64,000 bases of DNA from Mixophyes australis (taxonomy: Eukaryota > Chordata > Amphibia > Anura > Limnodynastidae), in contig JAVHZZ010000010.1 of the NCBI GenBank assembly GCA_036250195.1, positions 76,813,423 to 76,877,422 of the forward strand, written 5' to 3'. Numbering within the stretch: the first letter of the stretch is position 1; each line of letters starts with the position of its first letter. The notes beneath the pieces are model-generated. The model ran no database searches. It was not told the DNA's origin and worked only from the letters and a program-made list of their open reading frames with translations. Shown here piece by piece: positions 45,919-58,465 of the stretch. A program made the position numbers and the translations under genes.

Positions 45919-48900
45919 TGTGGCAAGATGTTGTTGTCATCATCCTCAGCCTCATCCTCACCCTCATCAGTGTGTACATCATACTCACACATTATTAATT
46001 CAACACCGCTGGAATCCACCATTACAGAAGTCTCAGTATGTTTATGTAATTGGCAGGAAAGGCTTTCCTCATGGAAATTGAAGTAAATTTTTATGAACAT
46101 CATATTTTCCACATTTTGAAGATGTAGCCTCCTACGCCGATCACTGACAAGGTTCCCGGCTGTGCTAAAAACTCTTTCCGAGTACACACTGGAGGGTGGG
46201 CAGCTTAGGTAGTGCAAAGCCAGCTGATGCATGGGTCTCCAAATTCCCTTTTTTTCCTCACAGTATGTAAAGGCACTGTCTGATGTGTCTATTTCTACGC
46301 TGTTGTGAAAATAATCCTCCACCTTCCTTTGGATGTTGATAGTAGGATCAGGTGGAATTACAGCAGAGGTGTCACGTTTTTTGGTCAATTCTTTTAGATC
46401 AGACCAGATGTCAAAATGTTGTGCCGAGTCATCTGCATCATCCCTGGGTCTCTTGGGAAAGATTTTTCCTAACAGCAGTTGAATGAGAAACTGAAGGAGG
46501 AGACGCCGTCCTGTCACATAACACTTGAGTTGCCATCTTGCTCACTAGGAGTTTCTTGCATCTCTTCAGATCTGGGTCAATTGGAAACAAAGAGAAGACA
46601 TAGCTCTTAAACCTAGGATCAAGCACAGTTGCCAAAACATAATGATCCGACTTCAAGATTTTGAAAACTCTTGGATCCTGGCGAAGCAAATAAAGTACTT
46701 GATCTACAAGTCCGGCATACTTAGCGTAATTGCTTTGTTTAATCTCCTCCTGCAGTTTCTCAAGCTGCTTTTCCAAAAAACTAATTAAGGGAATCACTTG
46801 ATTCAAGCTAGCAGTGTCTGAATTCGCTTCACAGGTGACTACTTCAAAAGGTTTCATCATCTTGCACAACACGGAAAGTATTCTCCACTGCGCTTGACTA
46901 AAATACACCCCCACTCCTTTCCCAATGTCATGGCTTGTGGAAAAAGCGTGGATGGCTTTTCGCTGTTCCTCCATCTGCAGAAGCATATACAGGGTGGAAT
47001 TCCACCTTGTCACCACCTCTTGCTACAGTTGGTGGCAGGGAAAATTAAATTGTTCTTGTAGCTGCTGCAATCTCCAACATGCTGTTGCCGAATGCCGGAA
47101 ATGTCCAGCATCTCCTGCACGTCCCTGTCATTTTAAAAAGCTCTACACCACCAAGTTTATTGTGTGAGCAAAACAGGGATTGTGATGTAATTCACCCAGC
47201 TGTAATCACAATATTGGTGGCGTTATCAGAAATTATATATCCAGAGGAGAGTCCAAGCGGAATAAGCCATGTTGCAATGACATCCCTTAGTTTTTGTAAC
47301 AGATTGTCAGCTGTATGCCTCTTAATGAAGCTGGTGATACACAGAGTAGCCCGCCTCTGAAAAAAGTGACGTACTTGGGTATATGCTGCTGCTGTTCCTG
47401 CTGGTGAAGGTGACTCCCCAACCCAATGGGCTGTCACAGTAAAATAATATTTAGTTTGCCCAGTTCTGCTTGTCTACATATCTGTGGTTAAGTGTAGAGT
47501 GCGCAGAATGACATTTTGTAGCTCAATAATTACATTTTCACGAAGCTTCTAGTAGAGGTGAGGAATAGCTTATCTAGCAAAATGGTGTCGTGATGGAATT
47601 TGGTAACGGGGACACAAGACCTCAAGTAACTGTCTAAAACCAGCTGCATTAATAGTGGATATTGGACGCAGATCTAAAACTAGCATAGTCACCATGGCGT
47701 CTGTGATCCGCTTTGCGACTGGGTGACAGCTTTCATACTTGCTTCCTCTTGCAAAGGATTGTTTAACAGTCAATTGTTGTAAACTATTTGGTCTGCTTCT
47801 GGGATGAAGATTCACCCCCAGCAGAAGCAGCAGCAGTGGGACTTACGCTCAAGAATTCTTCTGAGGAATCCAGGATAGGGGAGGAGTCATCTAGCCTTAG
47901 CAACTTGGATACAGGACTAACTCCGATCGCTACTGAGGATATTGATGAGGACGGTGTTGTGGGTGTAGATTGCAGGTGTCGGAATCTAGATGAGAGAAGG
48001 GACCTGGCTGATGTTGGACTGCTTGTTGTTATTTATTTAGCATAAGTTTCAAATTTTCTTAACAGCTTGCCAGGAACTGTCTTCAAATGGCGTAACATGG
48101 ATGAGGTTTCTAGATGGTTAAGGTCCCTACCTCTACTGACTGTGGCTTTAAAAACGCTACAAATGGCTAGAAAACTGTTGTCAGGATTTGGGTAAAAATA
48201 ATTGCACACATAAGAGGTGTATTTTTTGGTCTTATATCCAGGCATGACAATGGCCTTCTTATCACGTGCAAGAACTGCTTCCACTGGGGCAGGACTTACA
48301 CAAACAACATCATCCTCATCAACATCCTCATTAACGCCCTTGTCAGCTACACAAATATCCCCCCTCATCCTGTTGCAATTCCAAAGTGGCATCCTCAATT
48401 TGTGTATCACCAGCTACACTTGGGCTGTTCATGCACACATCTGCAGAAATGCTGAAAGGGGCCTTCTTTATGGGTACACTATCAGAAAGGTCAGGCTTAC
48501 ACATAGCACTCATGGATACACTCTCCTCAGGGATTTGTGTCATTTCTGAATCTGAACATATATTTTCCTCTAATGCCTAACTGTTTTTTTCCATCTCGGC
48601 TTTTACACGTAAAAGTATTTGGACACCAATTTTGGAGTCAGAATGACAAGGTCTTGCTTGGTCATGACTGAGTGCTAGTTCTGCAACTGTCACTGAGGCA
48701 TCTTCTTGTAAGGTCATAGAGAAAGGAGAAGGCCTCATTCTTTTCTTGTGTGTGTAGAATGGCATGTTGGCAATTTTATTTTTTTCTGCAGATAATTTTG
48801 CCTGTATTACAGGTCTTTTTTTTTAAGGTAAAAGGTATTTTTTTACATTTTAGTTTCCCTCACTTAAAAACACTATGTACTTTAACATAGGCTTTAGCAG

Positions 48901-48981
48901 ATGACGTAGATTAGTATCATCATGACTGGTGCCAGCAGCTGCTTGGTGCTCCTGGTCTTCTGTGTACTGCTGTGAATCCAT
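45915..48981 (-). pseudogene. hAT (BED-finger) transposase, near full length, frameshifted
   Basis: Reading down the - strand from an ATG at 48981 (MDSQQYTEDQEHQ), I find a low-complexity N-terminus, a degenerate BED finger at 48410-48050 (YVCNYFYPNPDNSFLAIC, SRGRDLNHLETSSMLRHLK) that has lost ligands, and the block CHPVAKRITDAM (about 47730). Next are TAHWVGESPSP and ISDNATNIV (second catalytic aspartate region, 47192-47437), TRWNSTLYMLLQMEEQ with LATVLDPRFKSYVF (46438-47016), and the hATC dimerisation block LALHYLSCPPSSVYSERVFS with TAGNLVSDRRRRLHL (45915-46517). The frame changes between these blocks, so no complete protein is made. It may be a relic of the enzyme that moved this family. 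Confidence 0.85.
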
Positions 48982-49403
48982 TTTGATAACACTGTACAAT
49001 GTGACTGCAAATTTAGACCAAGACTGCCAGCCCTATTATTTCTATTTCAGCAATGACAATTAGCAATGGAGCAATGGAGCTCTCCTAAATGTCACTGGAG
49101 ACTTTGAAGAACACTGCTACCCCTCCTCTTTCTTTTCTAGCTATGACTCTGCCCAACTGCACTAGAGACTGCCAAGAACCGTGCTACCCCTTCTGTGTCC
49201 CTCTGTGAAATGGCGCTGGATCGCCATGGAGGGCAGTATTTATAGAATACAAAACTCGTGAGATCCGACAACGTAACAATGACATTTTGCCCCTTTTTGA
49301 ATTCTGAGGGTGCACAAAAGAACCGGGCCAGCTCAGCTCGGTACTCGGATCTGCTAGGTTCAGGTGTGTTCGGTTCTTGGGGAACCGAGCCTGAGCATCT
49401 CAA

Positions 49404-49411
49404 ATTATAAC
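49404..49411. repeat. Target site duplication of hAT element 3, right
   Basis: The sequence attataac matches 43365-43372 and sets the right boundary. Confidence 0.9.
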
Positions 49412-49703
49412 TGATGCTACCACAGGGTTTGTTAATAGGAACATAGTGATCATGGGCACAATGAAGGGAGTAATAGTGATCTTGCTTTATTGTACCTGTC
49501 GCCATCATACATCTGTGTGCGAGTGCGGCACGATTGAATGTACACAATACACGTAAAGCTTGGTGGGACAGGTCCAGCCCTGCTTCCTCTCTATACATAA
49601 TTACTGTATGAATGTTCAGCATCAAGTGTTTTGTTGAGTATATGTCAAAAATAAAATACCATTTGTACAATGTACAGTACAGTTTGCACAGCAACAAAGC
49701 TCA

Positions 49704-49820
<117 letters not shown>

Positions 49821-50744
49821 CTAAATACAGAGCAGACCAGAGCAGCGTTAGAAAGACAAAGACATTGTCAAAAGAGTGCACTTCATGGCTACATATAAAT
49901 CACACCATTTCCCATGCAACAGAATAAATTAAATACAAAGGTCATCCAGCTAAAAAAATAAAATAATCATTGATTAGAAGTTCATGTATCAATTATCCAC
50001 TACTAAAACCTACCATTCATGCTGTGTTATACCATACTGCAAAACACTAGTGCCTTAGTTCTGCTTTGCCTGTGCCTTAACACAATGCTTGAGTATGCAC
50101 CCACAGGTCTCCAGCTCTTGTTAAACTACAACACCCAGCGCTACGGAATATGTTGGCGCTATATAAATAATTGTTGATGATGATGATAAACACCCAGCAG
50201 GCTCCTGCTACAGGTTGTTGTTCAACAGCAGCTGAAGTGCCGTAAGTTACTCTATGTAGAGCCAAGCCTAAAATAATGCTTTGCTATGTTGTACAGAAGA
50301 ACAAACTGCATAATTTTTCCATTCATTGAATGCCAAAACTCAGAAGTAACTCACTGCACATGACCATATTTCCCAATGAACTCACTGCACATGGCCAAAA
50401 CCCAATGCAGTGACATGGATCAAATGTATAAACCTTCCCGTTTCAGCATAAATTTACCATATTCCTTTGTGTAAAATATAGGTTCCTTTCAGACAGGGGG
50501 AGCCCACTATAGTGGCTCTTCTTCAAGCTAGTCCGGTTGTATCCGAGACAGCAGTGAGAGGAATTTAAAATAGCACTTTTGGGGTTGGTAACGGTAAACA
50601 GTGTAAAAATAGCATCGTTTTTATTCAGCCACCTCAGAATCCCTCTACCAAACCTGTCTTCCTCTTGGCGGAGTTCAGAATTGTGTTCAGTTGTAAAGTT
50701 AACAAAACCATATAAAAGACTTTGTCCGTAGCTCTCCTGGAGGA
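49821..50744 (-). other. deaf1 intron with a SINE tail fragment
   Basis: At 50137-50190 CAGCGCTACGGAATATGTTG, GCGCTATATAAATAATTG and GATGATGATGAT form the 3' end of the SINE family at 61757. A 119-codon - strand frame at 50443-50802 matches nothing I know. No exon is recognised. Confidence 0.5.
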
Positions 50745-51720
50745 TCTGCATGCCGCCTTTACAGGCGCGTATGGTCGCAAACAATATTAAATATCTAGGC
50801 ATTAAGATCCCCAGCCATCTAGAACAGTTATATAAAATAAATTATACCCTAATCCTAAAGATACTGATGGATCAACTCCGCTAATGGAGTCACTATTAAG
50901 GAAAAAATGTTGATGCTGTCTGTAATGCTTTACTTATTCAGGTCATTACCTATCCCTGTGTTGAGACCATATTTTAATAATTTGCAAAAAGTGGTCACCG
51001 GTTTTTGGAGCACATGTGGGAAGCCTACAATTTCTAAAAGTTACTAGACTAGGTGTAGAATGACTTCAGCCTTCCTGTTCCCCAACTGAATTTAACATCA
51101 GTCAGGTTGGTCCAGATGATCCAGTGTTATAGGGGCGGAGGGGGCTATATGGATACATATAGAAAATAATATAGTGCCACCTGTTTATATTCCTGATTTC
51201 TTGTGGTTGCCCATGATCCATAGACCTCCTCATGGCCTTTTCATTTCATCAAGGACCCTTTACATTTGTGGGATCTCATTAAGGGATTATCCAAAATCTA
51301 GGAAATAGGAACCCACTTTTGACAACCCACATTTTACACCTAGCCTGTTTTTATTGAGCTGGCAGAATTGGAGACCGACCGGAACACATAAATTACAAGA
51401 CCTCTCAGCATCCTGGCATGACTGTCAGTAATGATCTCACCTACCGTATTTGTGATTTGCACTATTTCAAATATTTACAGGCACCCCACTTTGTCAGGAC
51501 CAGCCTCGGATCACACATGGACTGTACGGAAACTTAATTTGAACTCCTTTCTTTAGACATACCCAGGCCCAGGCATGATTTTGAAGTTGTATTTTGCGCG
51601 AAATTTCAAAGCCATGAAACATTGGGTGGAACTATTTGGGAAAACCTTAGAAGACAAGGGATGGCTAGCTCTTTTGGACAACATGGCTACGTCTTCATTT
51701 AGAAAAAATACTGCAATTAT
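50745..51720 (+). mobile_element. L1-like retrotransposon remnant (after the RT palm)
   Basis: In broken frames on the + strand I read NNIKYLGIKIPSHLEQLYKI, YTLILKILMDQL, then a segment corresponding to the conserved LYLFRTLPIP-like block (LLIQVITYPCVETIF) and RFLEHMWEAYNF. This order is typical of the region after the reverse transcriptase domain in L1-type LINEs. Many stops are present. The 3' end is cut by the Helitron boundary at 51721. Confidence 0.6.
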
Positions 51721-51960
51721 CTAATACAAGTTAACCCGTGCATGATACTCATGCATTCTAGTCAAATCAAGCTACTTAAGGTGTTAAAAAGGTTCTTGTC
51801 ATGCATTTGGGGCTAGGCCAGGCCTCCTCAGGGGAAGAGCGTTACTTCCCGATGTAAGCGCCCTTTTTTAACGTGGTTTTGTCCACATGTCACCACCTCA
51901 TCATTCTTCTCCATCACCTCATCCTTCATCTTCATCGCCACATCCTTAATCTCCATCGTC

Positions 51961-52500
51961 TTACTGTTCTAAAACCTCTCGATACACAACGTTTCCGCTA
52001 AACACCTTATCGCTGTGCTCAATCAGTCTTCCTTGAAGGGCAGTATTCATAACTTGCACCTTCACATCACTGCTTCTCCGTACTCGTGAAAATGCGACAT
52101 ACAATTGTCCATGACCAAACACAGGCTGCGGTAAATAAATACCCACGCGGTCAAGTGTTTGACCCTGTGACTTGTTAATGGTCATAGCAAATGCCGCCTT
52201 CAAAGGGAACTGCCGCCGTCTTAGCTTAAACGGCAGTCCTGTTTCGGATGGACATAAGTCAATCCGAGGTATCATCACCTTTTCTCCTTTAGCAGAGCCA
52301 GTCAAAACTTCTGCTTGTATCACATTCGTTTTCAGTGATGTCACTACTAATCGAGTGCCATTGCACAGTCCTCTCTTAACATTCAGATTTCTCAATAGCA
52401 TAATAATGCTTCCAACTTTCAATCTTAATCTGTGCCTTGGCATTCCGGAAAAAGTCAAGGTATTCAAAAACTCAACTGGGAAATTTTTGCATATCTTCAC
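51961..52500 (-). pseudogene. Helitron PIF1-like helicase, C-terminal part
   Basis: A 179-codon frame starts within the protein, includes FSGMPRHRLRLKVGSIIMLL, RNLNVKRGLCNGTRLVV, FAMTINKSQGQTLDRVGIYL and GQLYVAFSRVRR, and ends EVLEQ. The last two are motifs V and VI of the PIF1-type superfamily 1 helicases that Helitrons encode after their Rep domain. The frame is intact, but the Rep domain and helicase motifs I-IV are missing, so no active transposase remains. Confidence 0.92.
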
Positions 52501-52867
52501 TCTGACTCTGTCTTGATTTGCGCATTTGGGCAGTTTTCGCCCTTCGCCTTTCTTGTTAATTTGCGTATTTTTTTGATCTCTCCATTTAAATAAGAATAAA
52601 AATATAAAAATAAGATAATGAATTTGTTTGCTATTGTTTGATAGTGAGGGCTATAGAAGTTAGATTGTGGTTTATATTTCGCGGACTTATTAGTACAGCG
52701 CTGAGTAGTAATTTTTGCTGACTTGTTAGGAAAGCATCAGTAGTAGTTTTTTGCTGACTTGTCAGTAGAGCGTGAGTAGTAATTTTTGGCGACTTGTTAG
52801 GAAGGCGTGAGTAGTAATAGTAGGTGTTTGCCAAGTTGTTAGGAAGGTGGATAGCACAGCAATATAC

Positions 52868-53107
52868 TACACATGTGTGCTCATGGGGTAAAATTACCTC
52901 ACGAAAATGAGTTTGAGCCCTCAACTCGTAAATTTAACCTTTACTACCCCTCCCACGGGGGGAAGGAGGGATGATGGAAGTTAACTGACTTCACTATTCT
53001 ATTTTTTTTGTCAAATAATGTCAGTATACCAAATTTCAGGTCAATTGGATGAGCCCTTTCTGAGAAAATAGTTTTTTCCACAGACACACACACACTAACA
53101 CACGCCG
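52868..53107 (-). repeat. Helitron 5'-terminal region, inner copy
   Basis: ATGTGTGCTCATGGGGTAAA through ACTAACACACGCCGCT matches 53370-53607 closely, with a few differences. The inner copy lacks the terminal TCTATAATATAAAAGCCT. The two copies are about 500 bp apart. Confidence 0.85.
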
Positions 53108-53116
53108 CTACACATG

Positions 53117-53360
53117 CAGGGGCGGAACTAGAAAATGTTTGTACCCGGGGCGATGTTAGGGCGGGGCGATTTAGGTCCCGCCCCCTTTCCGACTTCTGAG
53201 GCTGCTGGCGGCTGCACAGTATGTGCAGGTCCGCTCGACAGTGACAGGCAGGGACAGTGTGCTGCTCGGCTGCTCAGAGCAGCCAGGCAGCACACTGTCA
53301 CTGCCAGACGGACCTGCACATACTGTGCAGCCGTCGGCAGCAAACCCCTGCTAGGGGGGG
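53117..53360. mobile_element. Foldback MITE between the two Helitron 5' copies
   Basis: It begins CAGGGGCGGAACTAGAAAAT. The middle holds long inverted arms (GGCTGCACAGTATGTGCAGG and TGACAGGCAGGGACAGTGTG, with complements at 53283-53335). The right end (GCTAGGGGGGGGCGATTG) seems truncated, since a mirror of the start is not found. No target duplication could be fixed. Confidence 0.65.
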
Positions 53361-54493
53361 GCGATTGCTCACACATGTGTGTTCATGAGGTAAAATTACC
53401 TCACGAAAATGAGTTTGAGCCCTCAACTCATAAATTTAGCCTTTACTACCCCTCCCACGGGGGGAAGGGGGGGGGGAGGATGGAAGTTAACTGACTTCAC
53501 TATTCTAATTTTTTTGTCAAATAATGTCAGTATACCAAATTTCAGGTCAATTGGATGAGCCGTTTCTGAGAAAATAGTTTTTCCACACACAGACTAACAC
53601 ACGCCGCTAGGCTTTTATATTATAGATAACTGATATATTTCTCCAGCTAAACTACAATTTGTATTAAGCAACCAGTGAGCGCAGCGACTTGGCAGACTCG
53701 ATACATAATGAACTTTCCGGCTTATACAAAAGAACAACTATGTAATGTTAGAGAAATGAAAGCTGCTACACAGCTTCTAATACAAGAAAGGCAAATATAC
53801 CAAAACGCCATTGAGTAAAAATAGATGTTGCCTTGTCAAAAACTATAATTATATGTATTAGGAACAACCCCTTCCCCCCCCTAATGTGACATATAAGAAG
53901 TCACAGTGGAATACTGTGCCCTAAATAAAAGTACTTGGCCTGCTTTTATATGGGCACAGAACTCCTTAGCGGATTCTCAAATCTTTCTCTTTCACAGTAC
54001 GAGCTGCATTATCCTATATATAACCTACAATACAAGAACGTTACAGTATCTCCTATAATACATAGAAGTGCTAGGGCATGACTGTTATTACTTACAGAAG
54101 CTTATACGTGTATCATTGACACTCGTGTATAAAAAGGAACCAATGAGAGATAGAGCCATGTAGAATAGAATTATAGCAGAGATAAGACACAAATAATACT
54201 TTTGCCAGCAATTAGAGAGACAGAATTAGAAAAATAAGCTTGAGACGTAAGATAGATAGTAAGATAAATAACTTAGCACAGGATAGATTCTGAATCCCGG
54301 GCTGCAAGGAGATGATCAAACAGAACACGAGGGGTGGAGGACAGAGTGTGAAGAAGAGGAAGCAAGAGAACCTTAAAATAGCGAGAGGTAATGAGATGCA
54401 GAGTGAGAGAGGAGGGAGGTGTGACCCGCTATGACGATACATTCAGAAATCTGTCACACTTCAACTGCTCTGTGTGGGAATATACTCCATATA

Positions 54494-54497
<4 letters not shown>

Positions 54498-54536
<39 letters not shown>

Positions 54537-54560
54537 TATTTATATATATATATATATATG
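54498..54560. repeat. (TA)n microsatellite with flanking GT
   Basis: Two TA runs are separated by TTTATTATTT. Short GT and CA runs lie outside. Confidence 0.97.
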
Positions 54561-56603
54561 ACGCACACACCCTAAAGATAGACTCTTGCATTAATAATCA
54601 AAAACGTGTGTTTTACGTGTAATTCTTCAGTAGAAATACAATTATCACATATATAGAACCCGGCAGAGGTGACAGTATTGAACCCATGAGGTTTTGCTGA
54701 AAAATATCATGTTATATTTCACAACAGAAAAGACTCTTCTCAAGAGATAGCAAACGAAATGGGACCAAGAACCTCATTTAGAGAAAACAGATATAGTGGA
54801 CAAAGCATGTTACACTGAAAGGGGTGCAAGTGCAATGTTTTTGCATGCAGGGATAATATAGCCCGCCTTTGCCTGTAACACACAAATACTGGGCAGCTTT
54901 CTTTTATCACTGAGATTTACAGTGGACCTAGCCCCCAAACCTCCCTCCACCCCCCAGCAGAGAAACAAGAAGCAACACCACACCGTCTAGTTGGAGGCTC
55001 CTAACTTTAAAAGAGGCTCAGCAATGTGCCACGGAGTACCTCCAGAACAGACCATGAAGGTGGGCAGGGAAGACAGCGAGTACCAGGAAATTAGTGCACT
55101 GGCAAATCGTGTGCGGCTCGTATGCGCAGTATTATGGAGATAGAAAGAGATCTGAGTGTCACAAATGTGGATCTTACCCTAAGCAAAATCTCGTGTTTCC
55201 CATCTATTTCCTCAGTCTGTTGGAACAGATGACCGGGGAACTGCAGGGAAAGAATTATTAAGATCAAACAATGGAACAATCTGTACATTCTGCATTACTA
55301 TGGGGTCAGGGGGGGGGGAAAGTATTTTTATGGAGAATATTGCATAGTATAGTGCTCAATGGAGGGAGTATAGAATATAAAACATGTGTGTGCATTACTA
55401 GTTTTTGCTTCTTTTTTAGCTGTATTATATTTATTATTATTATTTATATTTAGTACTCGGGGATTGGGGAATTCTATGTTTAGCACTGAGACAGTCTATT
55501 GTCCTGACCACCACTGTGTATATGCCTTATCCCCTGCAAACACACTATGGAAAAAAAAACTTGATAACATGTCCAATGATAATCGAGTATACATTGAAGT
55601 ATACTGCTGAAATATTACAACATGTATAAGTGACAAACAGTAGTGGTTCGTAAAGTGTTGACATTGAAATATAAATGGAAATAAAACTATAAAAGATACA
55701 GTCTGGTTTATGTGGGTATGAGCACATTGTACACGGCTAGCACTCAGAGGGCCCCTGGCGTGGCTGTGTTGGCAGTCAGAAAAGAGTGCTTGCCAGCAAA
55801 CTCACTGACACTGGTTATCTGACACCCACTGTCTGAGGTTCTGAAAGAGAAACAATCTCTTCAACCATTAAGGATTTAACGCAGGTTTCAGACTCAATGG
55901 GTCCTGTCTGTCCCATAAGAAGATTATAGATTTAATTACAGATCATCTCGCTGACCTGTGTCATAGGCATGGTGAGGGTGAGCTGGTAATGCCTTGGTGA
56001 AGACTGTTCTGGAAAAAGGGTCACAACCTCTGACCCTTGTGGAAGGATAGCAGAAAAAAAAGAGTGCATGATATAATGTCCAGGGAATGTATCAGACATA
56101 TGACACTGATGTTATAGCATATGTTCTATTCTTCGTTTGTTTCACATTTATTCATCAGATCCTTGTTTATTAGAATTGTCCTTTACAATAAATGCTGCTT
56201 ATGATGAGAGTTTCAATTGAAATCCAAAAGAAACAAGATAGAAATAAACAGTGCAAACAATAGCCAGGTGGTCAGATTACCATCTCCCTTATTATTGCAT
56301 GTACTATGTGTCGTAATCCTTCTATTCCTCTGCTCAGTGTCCTGGGAGGGAGGTTTTTGAAGCTATTAAAAATATTTAATCGTAAGAAGTGTGTTTTCGT
56401 TCTCTTTTAGTCTGTTTTAAGTACACATTTTGACACAAGAATTGATGATTAAAGGGGTATCCACGTCTGGGCAACCCCGACTCACAGGCAGGTCCTCCCC
56501 CTACCCTGATGGTCCCCACCCTGAATCCACAGATGTTACATGGCTACGGGTTCACTTTGGACCCATCAAGTAGCTAGTAAGCGAGTGTGTAGTATACATA
56601 CAG

Positions 56604-56880
56604 GGCCTGATTCATTAAGGAAAGTAAGGCAAAAAAAAGTTTTCTCCTGGACAAACCCATGTTACAATGCAAGGGGTGCAAATTAGTTTATTATTTTGCA
56701 CATAAGATAAATACTGGCTGTTTTTTCATGTAGCAGACAAATTCTTAATAGCTTTATTTCTACAATGAAATTTAAAGTTGATCTCGGACATGCCCTACCC
56801 AAACTATAAATCTGCCATCATATTTTAAATTTGCCTCCCCCTTCAATGCAACATGGTTTTGCAACTCCCTTCCAGGAGCC
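56604..56880. mobile_element. MITE, family C, diverged copy
   Basis: GGCCTGATTCATTAAGGAAA, CCATGTTACAATGCAAGGGG and TGCAAATTAGTTTATTATTT match the elements at 57430-57762 and 59767-60084. The right end departs from the family near 56880, so the boundary is approximate. Confidence 0.6.
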
Positions 56881-57081
56881 ACATATAGTATTTTTCATCA
56901 GCAATGGGAGATTGACTCTCCAGCCCAGCTGTGGTGTCAGTTCTCTGCTTTACAAGTCAGGGAAAATATCACAGAGGGACTACAGGGAGGGTGGTCTGAC
57001 TAATAGCAGCAGTTGTCCAAAAGTCACAAAACTGTCAGTGTTGGTACCAGCTCCTCCCCCAGTTACATCATGTCCTCCTAC

Positions 57082-57296
57082 CTCCTTCCGTTCAGCGGCG
57101 GCTGCTGCTTCACTTTTGGCCTGTTCCACATAGCTCTTCAGCTGCTGTGCAGTGCTGAGCAAGGAATTCACCATTTCTTCCAAATACAGCCAGGGTCGCT
57201 GATGCTCCGAGACCTCCAGCCCATTCATCACTCCAGTGGAAGACTCCTTAGTGGGAGTGCTGGGTGCGAGTGCCAACGCCGGTAGAGAGGACAACA
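57082..57296 (-). CDS. deaf1: DEAF1 coding exon, linker and helical segment
   Basis: This 215-bp exon enters in phase 1 after a CCTAAAG acceptor and leaves in phase 0 at a GTAGGAGG donor. It reads [56 protein letters not shown] and [13 protein letters not shown]. The [12 protein letters not shown]...QQLK stretch is the conserved hydrophobic helix before the MYND finger, associated with self-association and nuclear export in DEAF1. From memory, mammalian DEAF1 has a longer stretch between EQAK and AERKE, replaced here by a short alanine run. The next exon (QSCVNC) follows after 7.3 kb. Confidence 0.93.
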
Positions 57297-57429
57297 CTTT
57301 AGGGAACAGGATATATGAGCAAACAATGAGCAATGACGGGAGAGATAAAGAGATAGTCTGTTGCATGTGTAAAGAAATATAAAAAAATAATAAAATATAA
57401 ATAAATGTGAAAAATAACTAGAGAACGTA

Positions 57430-57762
57430 GGGCCTGATTCATTAAGGATCTTAAATGAAGAGGTATCTTATTTCAGTCTCCTGGAAAAAACCATGTTACA
57501 ATACAAGGGGTGCAAATTAGTATTCTGTTTTGCACATACGTTAAATACTGACTGTTTTTTCATGTAACACACAAATACTTGATAGCTTATTTGTACACTG
57601 AAATTTAAGGTTGATATTTGTGTGCTACATGAAAAAACAGTCAGTATTTAACGTATGTGCAAAACAGAATACTAATTTGCACCCCTTGCATTGTAACATG
57701 GTTTTGTCCAGGAGACTGAAATAAGATACCTCTTCATTTAAGATCCTTAATGAATTAGGCCC
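57430..57762. mobile_element. Palindromic MITE, family C (333 bp)
   Basis: The ends GGGCCTGATTCATTAAGGAT and, read inward from the right, GGGCCTAATTCATTAAGGAT are inverted repeats, and nearly the whole element is palindromic. The three-base sequence gta flanks both ends (57427-57429 and 57763-57765). A three-base duplication suits the PIF/Harbinger group. Confidence 0.85.
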
Positions 57763-57765
57763 GTA

Positions 57766-58465
57766 GTCTATGATATACAGTGGGAGAAGACTTTATAGAT
57801 GTGAACTATGGACTAAGGATTACTTGGAGAAACTGTAGTATATTGGGATCTCTAACTTGTTTATTCAAGATCACTGTTGAGGCATTGACCAATATTATTC
57901 TCAGCTACCAATTACTTTCTGGCTTTGGTGCTTGTTTGAATAGATACGGGGTTGGTATAAAAAAAAGAAAAGTTTAGGTAAGATATCTAAGAGACATGAG
58001 AATTAACAAGGAGCCAATGCTTTTCAGCAGTCACAATGAACTATAAAGAAGATCAGCGGGTGACGGAGAAGAGAACTTTTCCCAGATGTGTCTCTGATAC
58101 TTTCGAGACCAATTTGCACCTTAGGGTGTTGGAGCTCCAAACACTACAAAGAGTATATAAATTTAGCCCTGTAAAGTCTCACATCCAAGCTGATGTGCTG
58201 CCACAGCCTGTTATATAAAGATATAACCCATAAAAGGCAAGATACAGTGTACAACAAACAAGAGAAACAGAACAAAGCAGAAAACTATGTATCCGACCAG
58301 GGTTCTCATAGCTCCTGTCACATGTCAGTGTAAATGTAAAAACCATGTACTTGTTATAATGCGCTGCAGGTGTTACTTACACTGTACAGTGCCCTTTATA
58401 AATAAATAACAATAGGACAAATGATATGAAATAATAATACACTCCCCACCAAATCTGCCCCTCAC
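57766..58465 (-). other. deaf1 intron where one conserved exon is expected
   Basis: In mammals I recall about 45 residues between the segments encoded by the exons at 58466 and 57082. I searched this stretch by eye for a matching phase-1 exon and found none. The two flanking exons join in frame without it. Confidence 0.45.

Larger units (their letters stand above)
43373..49403 (-). mobile_element. hAT element 3, complete ends, perfect 8-bp TSD, composite interior
   Basis: The left end reads TAGAGATGTTCACCAACACC and the right end read inward is TTGAGATGCTCAGGCTCGG. The exact 8-bp sequence attataac flanks it (43365-43372 and 49404-49411). Inside are an 18S/NSMCE2 piece (43785-44001), a decayed copy of late transposase sequence (44225-44360, containing the complement of DADDSAQHFDIW), a second copy of left-arm sequence (45330-45490), the NSMCE2 N-terminal insertion (45576-45893) and a near-complete but frameshifted transposase (45915-48981). 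The duplicated parts show that it grew by internal rearrangement or nested insertion. It lies within the last intron of deaf1. Confidence 0.9.
51721..53626 (-). mobile_element. Internally deleted Helitron
   Basis: On the - strand the element starts TCTATAATATAAAAGCCTAG at 53626 (5' TC after an A) and ends at 51721 with a small hairpin, GCATGAGTATCATGC, followed by ACGGGTTAACTTGTATTAG. This is the Helitron pattern of a 3' hairpin and a near-CTRR end without target duplication, although the last four bases TTAG depart from CTRR. Only the C-terminal part of the helicase remains (51961-52500). Part of the 5' terminal region is present twice, around a foldback MITE. Confidence 0.8.
53627..57081 (-). 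other. deaf1 intron sequence
   Basis: Nothing coding is recognised. A sequence around 54800-54960 resembles the MITE family at 59767-60084 (for example CATGTTACACTGAAAGGGGT). A MITE at about 56604-56880 and a microsatellite at 54498 are listed separately. Confidence 0.5.

Noticed and set aside
58036..58218. A 60-codon + strand frame and its complement as the missing deaf1 exon
   Set aside because: Neither strand shows suitable splice sites with phase 1 or similarity to the expected linker.
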